Assembly (NCBI GenBank): GCA_947503525.1
Contig: CANNEA010000008.1
Span: forward strand, 186,001 to 250,000
DNA from: an uncultured Carboxylicivirga sp.
GTDB lineage: Bacteria; Bacteroidota; Bacteroidia; Bacteroidales; Marinilabiliaceae
Direction: 5' to 3'
DNA: 64,000 nt
Shown here piece after piece: positions 8,981 through 17,360 of this stretch (positions are counted from its first letter, which is position 1; each line of letters opens with the position of its first letter). The notes under the pieces are model-generated. The model was not told where the DNA came from. It ran no database searches and worked only from the letters and a program-made list of their open reading frames with translations. The position numbers and the translations under genes are program-made.

Positions 8981-11900
8981 ATGAATCAGAAGTTAGCATT
9001 GGGGATTCTTTTGATTGGAATTCTATTTGTTCAAAAGACAATAGCACAAAGATTTGAACAGGCCTTTAATACAAACTGGAATTTTGTTTTAAATGAGGGA
9101 GATAATTCCGAAAGGCCGTCTATCAGTAGTTCAAATTGGAGAGCAATAGATATTCCTCACGATTGGGCATTTGAAGAAGGAATATCAAAAGATGGCGCAC
9201 AAAAAGGTAACGGAGGTTACTTTGGAGGTGGCATTGGATGGTATTCAAAATCATTTGAAGTGCCTGAGAATTGGATGAGTAAGAAAGTAAGCATTGAGTT
9301 TGATGGGGTTTACATGAACAGTGAAGTCTGGATAAATGAGCACTATCTGGGTAAGCGGCCATATGGTTATGTGTCTTTCGCTTATGAATTATCACCTTAT
9401 TTACAAGATGGTATAAATACGATTACTGTTAAGGTAGATAACTCAAGAGAGCCTAGTGCTCGTTGGTATCATCCGTGTGGTATCTATGCACCGGTTAAAC
9501 TGGTAGCTACTTCGGCAAATAGAATTAGCCGCCATGGAGTTTTTGTAACAACACCTGAAGTCACTAAAGAACAGGCAGATCTTAATATTAACACTACTGT
9601 TGAAAATTTAAGTAAAGGTAGCTCAACTTATGAAGTGATCAATACTGTTTGGGATAGCAATGAAAATGTAATAGGGAGGAGCTCTGATAGTTTAGTAGTA
9701 GGTGATAGTGATACGCTGGTATTAACTCAAAATATTTCAATAGACGAACCATTGTTGTGGAGTCCTGAAAGTCCAGATTTATATATTGTTAAAACGCAAC
9801 TGTTTGTTGATGGACAATTAAAAGATGAGATCAGTACACCTGTAGGAATCAGAACGATAGATTGGAAAACAGAAAGTGGTTTTTGGCTAAATGGTGAGCT
9901 TGTTAAATTATTGGGTGTTTGTGAGCATTTTGAAGGGGGACCCATTGGAGGTGCATGGACCGAGGAATGGATGCGTTGGAAACTACACCTTCTAAAAGAT
10001 ATGGGATGTAATGCCATACGCGCAGCTCACAACCCAGCTCCCGATTTCTTTTATGATTTGTGCGACGAAATGGGTTTTTTAGTAATGGATGAAATCTTTG
10101 ACGGTTGGAAAAGAAAAGCTCCTGAGGATTACGGAAAACAAGCGTTTGATGTCTGGTGGAAAAGAGACTTAAGCGAATGGATTAAAAGAAATCGAAATCA
10201 TCCTTCAATTATCATTTACAGTGTAGGTAACGAAACGGGAGGACCAGTTGCACCTAAGTTAGTTGAAACATGTCATCAGCTCGATTCAACTCGTTTGGTT
10301 ACTTCAGGTCATAGTGGCTCAAACCATATGGATGTGTACGGGGTAAATGGAGGTAGTGAGAAGAAGCAGTTCTTTGAAAAAGAGCGACCAAATAAACCGT
10401 TTGTATCTACCGAAGCTCCACACACATGGCAAACACGTGGGTATTACAGAACTAAAACTTGGTATCGCGATGGTTATTCAGTGAAAAAAGGTGTGTTTGA
10501 AGTAGAGGACTTAACTGAGAAAGAATTATTTAACTACGAATGGAGTTCGCCTGAAAATTGGAAAAATAAAAAGCAGCACTTCAATTCATCATACGATAAC
10601 GCTACTGTTCGTATCACAGCCCGAAAAAACTGGGAGCTAATGCGCGATTTGCCTTGGTATAGTGGTCACTTCCGTTGGACAGGTTTCGATTATTATGGCG
10701 AAGCTACCTATGTTCATGGTGGTTGGCCGTTTAGACTGTTTATGAGTGGAGCTATAGATGTGGCAGGATTTGAGAAGGATCTATACTATTTCTACCAAAG
10801 TCAGTGGACAAAGGAGCCAATGGTACACATTTTACCTAACTGGACACATCCTAAGTTAGAATCTGGTACTTTAATTCCGGTTTGGGTTTATTCCAATGCC
10901 GAAGAGGTTGAGTTGTTTTTGAATGGTAAATCGTTAGGAAAAGATAAGCCGGGTACAAAGTGGGACGAGATGCAATGCGAATGGATGGTGCCCTGGAATC
11001 CTGGAAAGTTAGAGGCTGTAGCATTTAGCAATAAGCAAGAAGTGTCCCGAACTGAACTCAATTCGGCCAGTTCACCTGCTAAATTAAAAGTGGATGTTGA
11101 AAGTGATAAGTTTGAAGCAAATGGTAAAGACATTGCCATTGTTACTACTTCTTTAATAGATACAAAAGGTCATTTTTATCCATATGGGGAGAATCGTATT
11201 AACTATCATTTTGATGGTCCAGTACGTTTACGTTCTCTCGAAAGTGGTTCGCCTGTTGATACATTCCCCAATGTGAATATCAATCATCGCAGGGCTTTTA
11301 TGGGTAGTACCCGAGCCTTTCTTCAAGCAACTACTGAAAAAGGGGATGTTGGCGTAGTAATGGCGGCCATTATTGGAGAACGTCAGTTGTTAACATCCAA
11401 TAAAGTGTCTATTGATGTAAGTCAGTTGACATTAAGAGGAACAATGCCAGAAGATGGAATAAAGGTGTATTATACCACTGACGGAACAAAAGCAAGTACA
11501 AATAGCAAGCGCTATAAAAAACCTTTTAAAGTGAAATTAGGTACTACAGTTAAGGCTTTAATAGTAAGAGATGGTAAAACATTATTCGAAATGGAAGAAA
11601 CATTTTCAAAGGATGCCGGACTTTATTGGGGCGATGTAACTTATGAATCTTTATCGAGTAATATTTCAGGAGGAATGCAAGCCGAAGACGCCACTTTTGA
11701 AGGCGCAAAAGTGCTTAACAAGGGTAAAGACTTTTTCGGAAAGGGCTATCTCGATTTTAATAATAAGGAAGGCTTTGTAAAATGGTATCAGGAGAATGAT
11801 GGTAGTGCAGGTGATTTTGTTGTAAAAATCAGATATGCCTCAAACGACCCCAAGAGCAAACGATCTATGGACTTAATTGTAAACGGAAAGAAAGTTGATA

Positions 11901-12046
11901 CGATTTCCTTTAAAAAAACCGGTTCATGGAATTCTAAGTGGTTAATTATCGAAAGGAAGTGTAAGCTTCAGGGAGGAGCTAATTATATTGAATTACGTAC
12001 TAACGGAGTTAGTGCGCCTAATATTGATGAGCTAAGAATTGAATAG
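8981..12046 (+). CDS. GH2 beta-galactosidase-like enzyme with CBM6/35-like tail
   Basis: 1021 residues, signal peptide (IAQ at 21-23). The order is the GH2 sugar-binding jelly roll (about 30-175), an Ig-like domain (180-290) and a TIM barrel (295-600) carrying SVGNETGG (Glu418, acid/base) and VSTEAP (Glu478, nucleophile). Further Ig-like segments follow, then a chitobiase-C-like segment around 815-870 (YYTTDG), and a CBM6/CBM35-like jelly roll at about 895-1021 beginning GMQAEDATFEG. It is not LacZ-type, since the Bgal-small domain is absent. The start lies 9 bp after the GH51-like gene, so the two enzymes probably act in series, the GH2 removing terminal beta-linked galactose or a derivative. 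Exact specificity cannot be read from sequence. Confidence 0.8.
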   Translation: MNQKLALGILLIGILFVQKTIAQRFEQAFNTNWNFVLNEGDNSERPSISSSNWRAIDIPHDWAFEEGISKDGAQKGNGGYFGGGIGWYSKSFEVPENWMSKKVSIEFDGVYMNSEVWINEHYLGKRPYGYVSFAYELSPYLQDGINTITVKVDNSREPSARWYHPCGIYAPVKLVATSANRISRHGVFVTTPEVTKEQADLNINTTVENLSKGSSTYEVINTVWDSNENVIGRSSDSLVVGDSDTLVLTQNISIDEPLLWSPESPDLYIVKTQLFVDGQLKDEISTPVGIRTIDWKTESGFWLNGELVKLLGVCEHFEGGPIGGAWTEEWMRWKLHLLKDMGCNAIRAAHNPAPDFFYDLCDEMGFLVMDEIFDGWKRKAPEDYGKQAFDVWWKRDLSEWIKRNRNHPSIIIYSVGNETGGPVAPKLVETCHQLDSTRLVTSGHSGSNHMDVYGVNGGSEKKQFFEKERPNKPFVSTEAPHTWQTRGYYRTKTWYRDGYSVKKGVFEVEDLTEKELFNYEWSSPENWKNKKQHFNSSYDNATVRITARKNWELMRDLPWYSGHFRWTGFDYYGEATYVHGGWPFRLFMSGAIDVAGFEKDLYYFYQSQWTKEPMVHILPNWTHPKLESGTLIPVWVYSNAEEVELFLNGKSLGKDKPGTKWDEMQCEWMVPWNPGKLEAVAFSNKQEVSRTELNSASSPAKLKVDVESDKFEANGKDIAIVTTSLIDTKGHFYPYGENRINYHFDGPVRLRSLESGSPVDTFPNVNINHRRAFMGSTRAFLQATTEKGDVGVVMAAIIGERQLLTSNKVSIDVSQLTLRGTMPEDGIKVYYTTDGTKASTNSKRYKKPFKVKLGTTVKALIVRDGKTLFEMEETFSKDAGLYWGDVTYESLSSNISGGMQAEDATFEGAKVLNKGKDFFGKGYLDFNNKEGFVKWYQENDGSAGDFVVKIRYASNDPKSKRSMDLIVNGKKVDTISFKKTGSWNSKWLIIERKCKLQGGANYIELRTNGVSAPNIDELRIE

Positions 12047-12098
12047 TTAAATACACATAAACATTTTGTTTTGGAAGAGAACAGAATGAAGTCTAAAT

Positions 12099-12135
12099 AA
12101 AAAGGTCAGATAATTATTAATTATCTGACCTTTTT
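12099..12135. terminator. Bidirectional terminator hairpin
   Basis: An 18-bp perfect inverted repeat (12099-12116 with 12118-12135) is flanked by A-rich and T-rich runs. It sits between the converging GH2 gene (ends 12046, +) and the sulfatase gene (ends 12176, -), ending both transcription units. With a 1-nt centre, the innermost pairs must open to form a loop. Confidence 0.85.
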
Positions 12136-12175
12136 TATTTTCATGTGTCACAAATTTTATAAACTGATTAATCGT

Positions 12176-13720
12176 TTACCGCTTCAAAGTACGATTATCT
12201 AACTTATACACTTCTCTTTCTTTATTTAAATCATCCGCATAGCTAGCTGTTTTTTTACGCAGTTTCTTTAGTATAATACTACCTTCTTGTTCTTCAATTA
12301 AGTTGTTACGTTCTTCCGGATCGTCTTCCAGGTTAAAAAGTTGTTCAAAGTCTGGCTTTCTATTACTGAAATCCAAATCTGTTTCGGAGTATTTGCCTTT
12401 TTCAATTTGAAACATGCGAATGTATTTCCATTTTCCATCAACTACTCCCTCACAAATAGGGTTGTTACGTCCGGTGTATAAGCTCTCCAAAAATAACTCT
12501 TTACGCCATTTTCTTGTTCTTCCTTCAGTTATAGGAATAAGGCTACTGCCTTGCATGTGTTTGGGTGCTTCTATGCCTGCATAATCTAATATGGTAGTTG
12601 GAATATCAAGGCTTGATACCAGTTTATTTACACTTGTACCTTTGGCTTTTTCAGGCAAGCTAGGGTCATAGATAAAGCATGGTATTTTGGTTGTTAAATC
12701 ATATAACAAAGCTTTACCACCCATGCCATATTCGCCCATTAATAATCCATGATCACTGGCAAAAATGATAATTGTATTTTCACTTAATCCTTTTTCTTCG
12801 AGTGCTTGCATCATATCGCCAATAACTTTATCCATTGCCGATATTTGTTGGTAGTAGCGTATGTGATGTTCGTAGCAAGAAGTCGTATCGTAATCGTACT
12901 TATACACTTTGGTAGCTCTACCTTTATATTGATCCAAAACATTTTCAGGAATGTAAACATAAGGATCGGTGGCCGTTTCTTCAGGAATTTGAATATTTGT
13001 GTTTCGATAAAGGGTGTCGTAAAAGGTATGACCTTTTAGCTTTTCGTATTCATTAGCCGGTATCATACAATCAGCGGCTTCTTTATTACCCGGGTACATT
13101 GATTTTATTTGGCTTCCATGCGGAACAGAGAAACTTACCGACAGACAAAAGGGCTCTTCTTTGGGTACCGAATTTAGAAACTCCTCAACACTTTCCCCCA
13201 TCACAGGCGTTATGATATCTTCACCTGAATCAAAGTATTCAGAGCAGTTTTTAGCTGTTTTAGGCCAAAACTTAGCCCAACCGTCATGCGCTTTCCAGTA
13301 GTCAAATTTTTCGTTACTACGCCCCTTGAATTCATAGTACTCAATACCAAACTTGCCAATAAAACCAGTGTAGTAGCCATTATTCCTTAAAAGTTCAGGA
13401 TAAGACATGGCCCACTGTTCTTCCGTTATTTTATAAGATGATGTAAAACCAACGCCGCTCATACGTTCATTTAAGCCCGTAAAGAAAGCGATCCTGCTTG
13501 GAGCACAAATGGGTTCAGCAATATAGGTGTTTGAATAGCGCACTCCATTTTTGATGAGTTTATCCACATTAGGGGTTTTAATATAGGGATGCCCCATGGC
13601 AGAGAATGTGTTATCTCGTTGGTCATCCGATAGAAGAAAAATGATATTTGGCTTTTGCTCTTGAGCGTAGCTACTCATCAAAGCAAAAAGCATGATGACG
13701 ACAATGTATGTTTTAAGCAT
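12176..13720 (-). CDS. S1 family sulfatase
   Basis: 514 residues with a signal peptide (SSYAQ at 16-20). The sulfatase fold shows PNIIFLLSDDQR (metal-binding Asp pair at 32-33), the maturation motif CAPSR (Cys72, converted to formylglycine), and FASDHG for the second half of the metal site. The C-terminal subdomain holds the typical GKWKYIR and EDDPEERNNL motifs. It would hydrolyse a sulfate ester on the galactan or on oligosaccharides in the periplasm. It is the last gene of the minus-strand operon, 32 bp after the previous sulfatase, and ends at a bidirectional terminator. Subfamily was not decided; the long insert near 225-290, with several Tyr-rich stretches, differs from the other five sulfatases here. 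Confidence 0.9.
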   Translation of the reverse strand: MLKTYIVVIMLFALMSSYAQEQKPNIIFLLSDDQRDNTFSAMGHPYIKTPNVDKLIKNGVRYSNTYIAEPICAPSRIAFFTGLNERMSGVGFTSSYKITEEQWAMSYPELLRNNGYYTGFIGKFGIEYYEFKGRSNEKFDYWKAHDGWAKFWPKTAKNCSEYFDSGEDIITPVMGESVEEFLNSVPKEEPFCLSVSFSVPHGSQIKSMYPGNKEAADCMIPANEYEKLKGHTFYDTLYRNTNIQIPEETATDPYVYIPENVLDQYKGRATKVYKYDYDTTSCYEHHIRYYQQISAMDKVIGDMMQALEEKGLSENTIIIFASDHGLLMGEYGMGGKALLYDLTTKIPCFIYDPSLPEKAKGTSVNKLVSSLDIPTTILDYAGIEAPKHMQGSSLIPITEGRTRKWRKELFLESLYTGRNNPICEGVVDGKWKYIRMFQIEKGKYSETDLDFSNRKPDFEQLFNLEDDPEERNNLIEEQEGSIILKKLRKKTASYADDLNKEREVYKLDNRTLKR

Positions 13721-13752
13721 TATGTGGAATTAAATCAGTTTTAAAATTTTTC

Positions 13753-15153
13753 TTATTTGGATATTTTTTTTTGTTTCCAGTTTTTGAGTTGCTTGATATC
13801 CTTCACTCTGACCTTATTATTCAGATACAGATCCTCATGAATCATCCAGGTAATTGTATCCCATGTATCTCCTTCTGTCCAGAGAGGAATCATTAAACCT
13901 TTTTCCCAATTTTTTAATTCAGATTGCATTGTCTGTAATTGCTTGTTATTGACTTCACAAAGATCTCTATCTTCCCCCAGATTATTTTCAAGATCATATA
14001 GTCTGTAGCCTAATTCGCTTACCCTTATTAATTTGTGTTCAGCATCGCGCATGGCAGCTTCATGATCTTTACGCCAAAATAATTGCTGATGTGGCGCACC
14101 TTGTTTCTCATTCTTTAAATAGGGTATAAGGTTTACGCCGTCCAGGGGCTTGTTGGGATGCGCAACTTCACCTGTTGCTGCTATTGAAGTGGCATATATA
14201 TCTAAAGCAGAACTTAAGCCGGTATAAGTGCCCTTGTTGATTTCCTTGGGCCAATGCATAAAAAATTGCACACGATGACCACCTTCGTATTTATTGCCTT
14301 TAAAGCCTTTTAAAGGTAGGTTAATGGATGCATTATTGTGTGCACCTCCGTTATCACTCAAAAAGAAAATAAGGGTGTTGTTCAGTAGATTTTCTTCTTC
14401 CAGTTTGGAGACAATGTTACCTACCGCGCGATCTAAAGCCCATGTCATGGCAGCCAAGGTTTGTCTCGGGTGATCTTCAAATAAAGCCAAGTCTTCCTTT
14501 GAAGCTTCCATTGGTGTGTGAACAGCATTGGGGGCCCAATACATAAAAAACGGATGGTCTTTGTTACCGCCAATAAACTCAACTGCTTTATCGCCTAACC
14601 TATCTGTCAGGTAACCTTCAAAAGTTGTGAAAACGTCATTCTCTCGTATGGAATGGGATTCACCTTCCCTATCATTTTTTTTGTTGCTGAAGTAACTCCT
14701 GCCACCCGAAAGAAAGCCCCAATAATAATCAAAGCCACGAACATTTGGGCGGTATTCGGGTTGATCTCCTAAATGCCATTTACCAAAGGCTGCCGTTTTG
14801 TAACCTACTTGTTGCATGGCTTCTCCTATGGTTGTTTCATCTAAACTAATACCCGTAAAGTCACGAGGTGGGTTACACTCAAAGCCAAAGCGTTGCTGAT
14901 AACGACCAGTCATTATTCCAGCTCGACTTGGTCCGCACACTGAAGCTGATACATGTGCATCAGTAAAAACAACTCCATTGGCAGCCAGTCGATCTAAATT
15001 TGGTGTTTTTAAATCCTTGGAACCAGCAAAACCAAAGTCGGCATAGCCGGCATCATCTACCAGCAATATTATGATGTTAGGTTTATTTGTTTGTCCGGTA
15101 ACAGTGATTAGACTAAACAATAATACTACACTTAGAATATTAATCTTCTTCAT
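13753..15153 (-). CDS. S1 family sulfatase, GRYQQRFGFE type
   Basis: 466 residues with a signal peptide (VTGQT near 18-22). Motifs are PNIIILLVDDAGYAD, CGPSR (Cys73, formylglycine site) followed by AGIMTGRYQQRFGFE, GKWHLG and FFLSDNGG. The GRYQQRFG block is shared with the truncated sulfatase at 63577, so the two are likely from the same or a close S1 subfamily, of the kind often met in carrageenan and agar loci. Its ATG overlaps the TAA of the upstream GH128-like gene by one base (TAATG), which suggests translational coupling. The position and ring of the sulfate removed are unknown. Confidence 0.9.
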   Translation of the reverse strand: MKKINILSVVLLFSLITVTGQTNKPNIIILLVDDAGYADFGFAGSKDLKTPNLDRLAANGVVFTDAHVSASVCGPSRAGIMTGRYQQRFGFECNPPRDFTGISLDETTIGEAMQQVGYKTAAFGKWHLGDQPEYRPNVRGFDYYWGFLSGGRSYFSNKKNDREGESHSIRENDVFTTFEGYLTDRLGDKAVEFIGGNKDHPFFMYWAPNAVHTPMEASKEDLALFEDHPRQTLAAMTWALDRAVGNIVSKLEEENLLNNTLIFFLSDNGGAHNNASINLPLKGFKGNKYEGGHRVQFFMHWPKEINKGTYTGLSSALDIYATSIAATGEVAHPNKPLDGVNLIPYLKNEKQGAPHQQLFWRKDHEAAMRDAEHKLIRVSELGYRLYDLENNLGEDRDLCEVNNKQLQTMQSELKNWEKGLMIPLWTEGDTWDTITWMIHEDLYLNNKVRVKDIKQLKNWKQKKISK

Positions 15154-17312
15154 TATTCAATTAATATTTTAGTTGTTGTCGTTTTACTTCCGGTGTTAAT
15201 ATTAAGCAGATAAAATCCCTTAGTTAAGTTGTTTACATTTATTTTGTTACCACGATGTGTAAGCAATACCTCTCCGCTTAAATTACTAATGCTAATACTA
15301 TAATTATCATTATTACTGCCTTTCTGTTTGATGTATAAAACACCGTTTTTAACCGGGTTTGGGTAAACTGTAACGTTTGATTCAAACAGATCTGTTTCAT
15401 TTACATTAGTACTTATATCCGGACCATTCACATAGGTTTCCTGAGTGTATGCCACAGGAGAATCGTGATTAGAATAATATTCTCCAATCGAATTAAGTGT
15501 TACAGGATAGCGCACAGACATAACAGTTTGAGCTGATGTTTGAGAAGGTTGCCATGTAAAAATACAATAGCGCTCTACAAATTCAGCTTCATCCATCATC
15601 TCACAGTAGGCCATAACATTTGTTAAAACCTGGGCTTCTGTTTTGTTTTTTTCATTCTCAGCCCAAATGTCTCCATAATTCCATTCTGTTACCCATATAG
15701 GTACCTGGTACTGGTCATAAAAATCTTTTAGCCAGTTTCTAAAATTGGAAGCCGTCATTATTTTATAATAATGCACCGGGATAAAATCGATTCGGTATCC
15801 GACAGCAATGGCTTTTGTCATAAACTCATCAAGCCACTCGCGTCCTTTTGTTCCATCAGTAACTGCCGGGGCACCCAATCGTAATCCTGAAGCTTGTAGA
15901 ATTTCATATTTTTCAATGGCTTTGTCTACAGTCATATTTGCCTGATTAGCACCATCAGGTTCATTAAATGCTAAATGGTGAGTAATGGCCATGTTACTTC
16001 CCATGGTGGTCATTTTATCAATGCCTGCGCCGCCACTCCAGTCCATTACCACATATTCACACTCAGTCATGCTCACATCAGCACTGCCCCAATCGTAAAA
16101 CCAATCAGACTTTAAAGCAAGCACCACATCGTTATTGTCACTTTTTCCACTGGCTCCCCGTTTCTTAGTGTCGCGCCATGGGCCAACTCTCATAAACGAA
16201 ATGCTTTGTTGTAGCTCCTCAGGAAAATTTAAATTTATAATGTTTTCTGAAGCAATATACACCTTACTTACACCGCTACCATTAATATTTTGGGCAACTG
16301 TGAGCATATAGCCTTTCTCCAAGCGAAATGAGACAGCTTTGTCGTTGAATGAGCCAAGATTACCATTGTAATAGCCACATTTAAAAGAAACTTCTTCTCC
16401 TTGTGAACCAGAAGAGGCATAAAGTGTAAGAACATCTTCGTTTATAAATGATTTCTCAAAGACTGAAATAGCTGCCTGTAAAGTTTCCGTTGAAACATCA
16501 ATCTCTTCTTGTGATGCTTCACAATTATCTAGTGTTATTTCGCTTTGTAGTTTAGCTGAATTCAATGATTCATAGGCCTCGCGGGAATATCCATACAAAG
16601 GACTTATAACCGTTGAAAAAGTTAATTCTTTGGCGCTATTGACAGCTGTAGATAGACTAGAACGATCAGGCCCAGGGTAGGATAAAGCGATGTTGTCGAA
16701 AAAGAATCGCCCTTCACTGCTATACATGGATATTTGAGTGATGCTTATTTTCGCAATATCTGTTGCTGATTCAATAAAAGGGATATTTTCAGCCCTTTTA
16801 ATCCCTGCATCATAAAAATCAAAGGTATTTGTTTCAAAGTCAAATGTCATTGCAAAACTATACTCATAGCTCTTCTGATAGACGCCATCGATAAGTGTAC
16901 CTGTAAAAGATGTTGGGGTATTAGTAGCATCCAGACTTGTAGCATATTGTACAGAGCCAGCGCCATCATTGCCAAATATAATACTGGCCAAAAACTTACC
17001 GTCTGCTGATAGGATATCGAATCGACATTTTACCCAGTTGCGTGTGCTTTCTTCATTAAAAGATAAAGTAACTTTTTCACTCACAGGAGTAAATGTCCGA
17101 TACGCCCCTGGTTGATCTGCAGTGTAGTCAAACTTTAAGCGTCCTGCATCAACTGTAACACGTCCACTTGTATTGAATTCTGTCCATTCTGAAGGCAAGC
17201 TTCCATCCGTAGAGAATTCATCTATAAATATATTGGTTCCACATGTTTGTGCATTGGTATAAGAGGATATGCTCCAGAGTATTGAAATAATTATTAGCGA
17301 TTTTGTTATCAT
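15153..17312 (-). CDS. Secreted LamG / crystallin-like / GH128-like glycosidase, T9SS exported (paralogue B)
   Basis: 719 residues, signal peptide to about residue 22. Residues 25-213 are a LamG-like sandwich ending YPGPDRS; 216-290 is a helical spacer with an ASQEEID motif; 295-380 resembles a beta-gamma-crystallin Greek-key module (KCGYYNGNLG, GSGVSKVYI, ISFMRVGPW). Residues 385-620 fit the glycosyl hydrolase catalytic core (Asl1/GH128-like): HHLAFNEPDG (Glu451, acid/base) and PIWVTEWNYG (Glu543, nucleophile), with PVHYY between them. The last 75 residues are a T9SS sorting domain. Characterised GH128 enzymes cleave beta-1,3-glucans; this locus points to a galactan instead. It lies 48 bp after a paralogue and overlaps the next sulfatase by one base, so it belongs to the minus-strand operon. 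Confidence 0.7.
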   Translation of the reverse strand: MITKSLIIISILWSISSYTNAQTCGTNIFIDEFSTDGSLPSEWTEFNTSGRVTVDAGRLKFDYTADQPGAYRTFTPVSEKVTLSFNEESTRNWVKCRFDILSADGKFLASIIFGNDGAGSVQYATSLDATNTPTSFTGTLIDGVYQKSYEYSFAMTFDFETNTFDFYDAGIKRAENIPFIESATDIAKISITQISMYSSEGRFFFDNIALSYPGPDRSSLSTAVNSAKELTFSTVISPLYGYSREAYESLNSAKLQSEITLDNCEASQEEIDVSTETLQAAISVFEKSFINEDVLTLYASSGSQGEEVSFKCGYYNGNLGSFNDKAVSFRLEKGYMLTVAQNINGSGVSKVYIASENIINLNFPEELQQSISFMRVGPWRDTKKRGASGKSDNNDVVLALKSDWFYDWGSADVSMTECEYVVMDWSGGAGIDKMTTMGSNMAITHHLAFNEPDGANQANMTVDKAIEKYEILQASGLRLGAPAVTDGTKGREWLDEFMTKAIAVGYRIDFIPVHYYKIMTASNFRNWLKDFYDQYQVPIWVTEWNYGDIWAENEKNKTEAQVLTNVMAYCEMMDEAEFVERYCIFTWQPSQTSAQTVMSVRYPVTLNSIGEYYSNHDSPVAYTQETYVNGPDISTNVNETDLFESNVTVYPNPVKNGVLYIKQKGSNNDNYSISISNLSGEVLLTHRGNKINVNNLTKGFYLLNINTGSKTTTTKILIE

Positions 17313-17360
17313 TGGATTATTAGTGTTAGTCGATAATTATGCTAATCGTAGCTAATAGCA

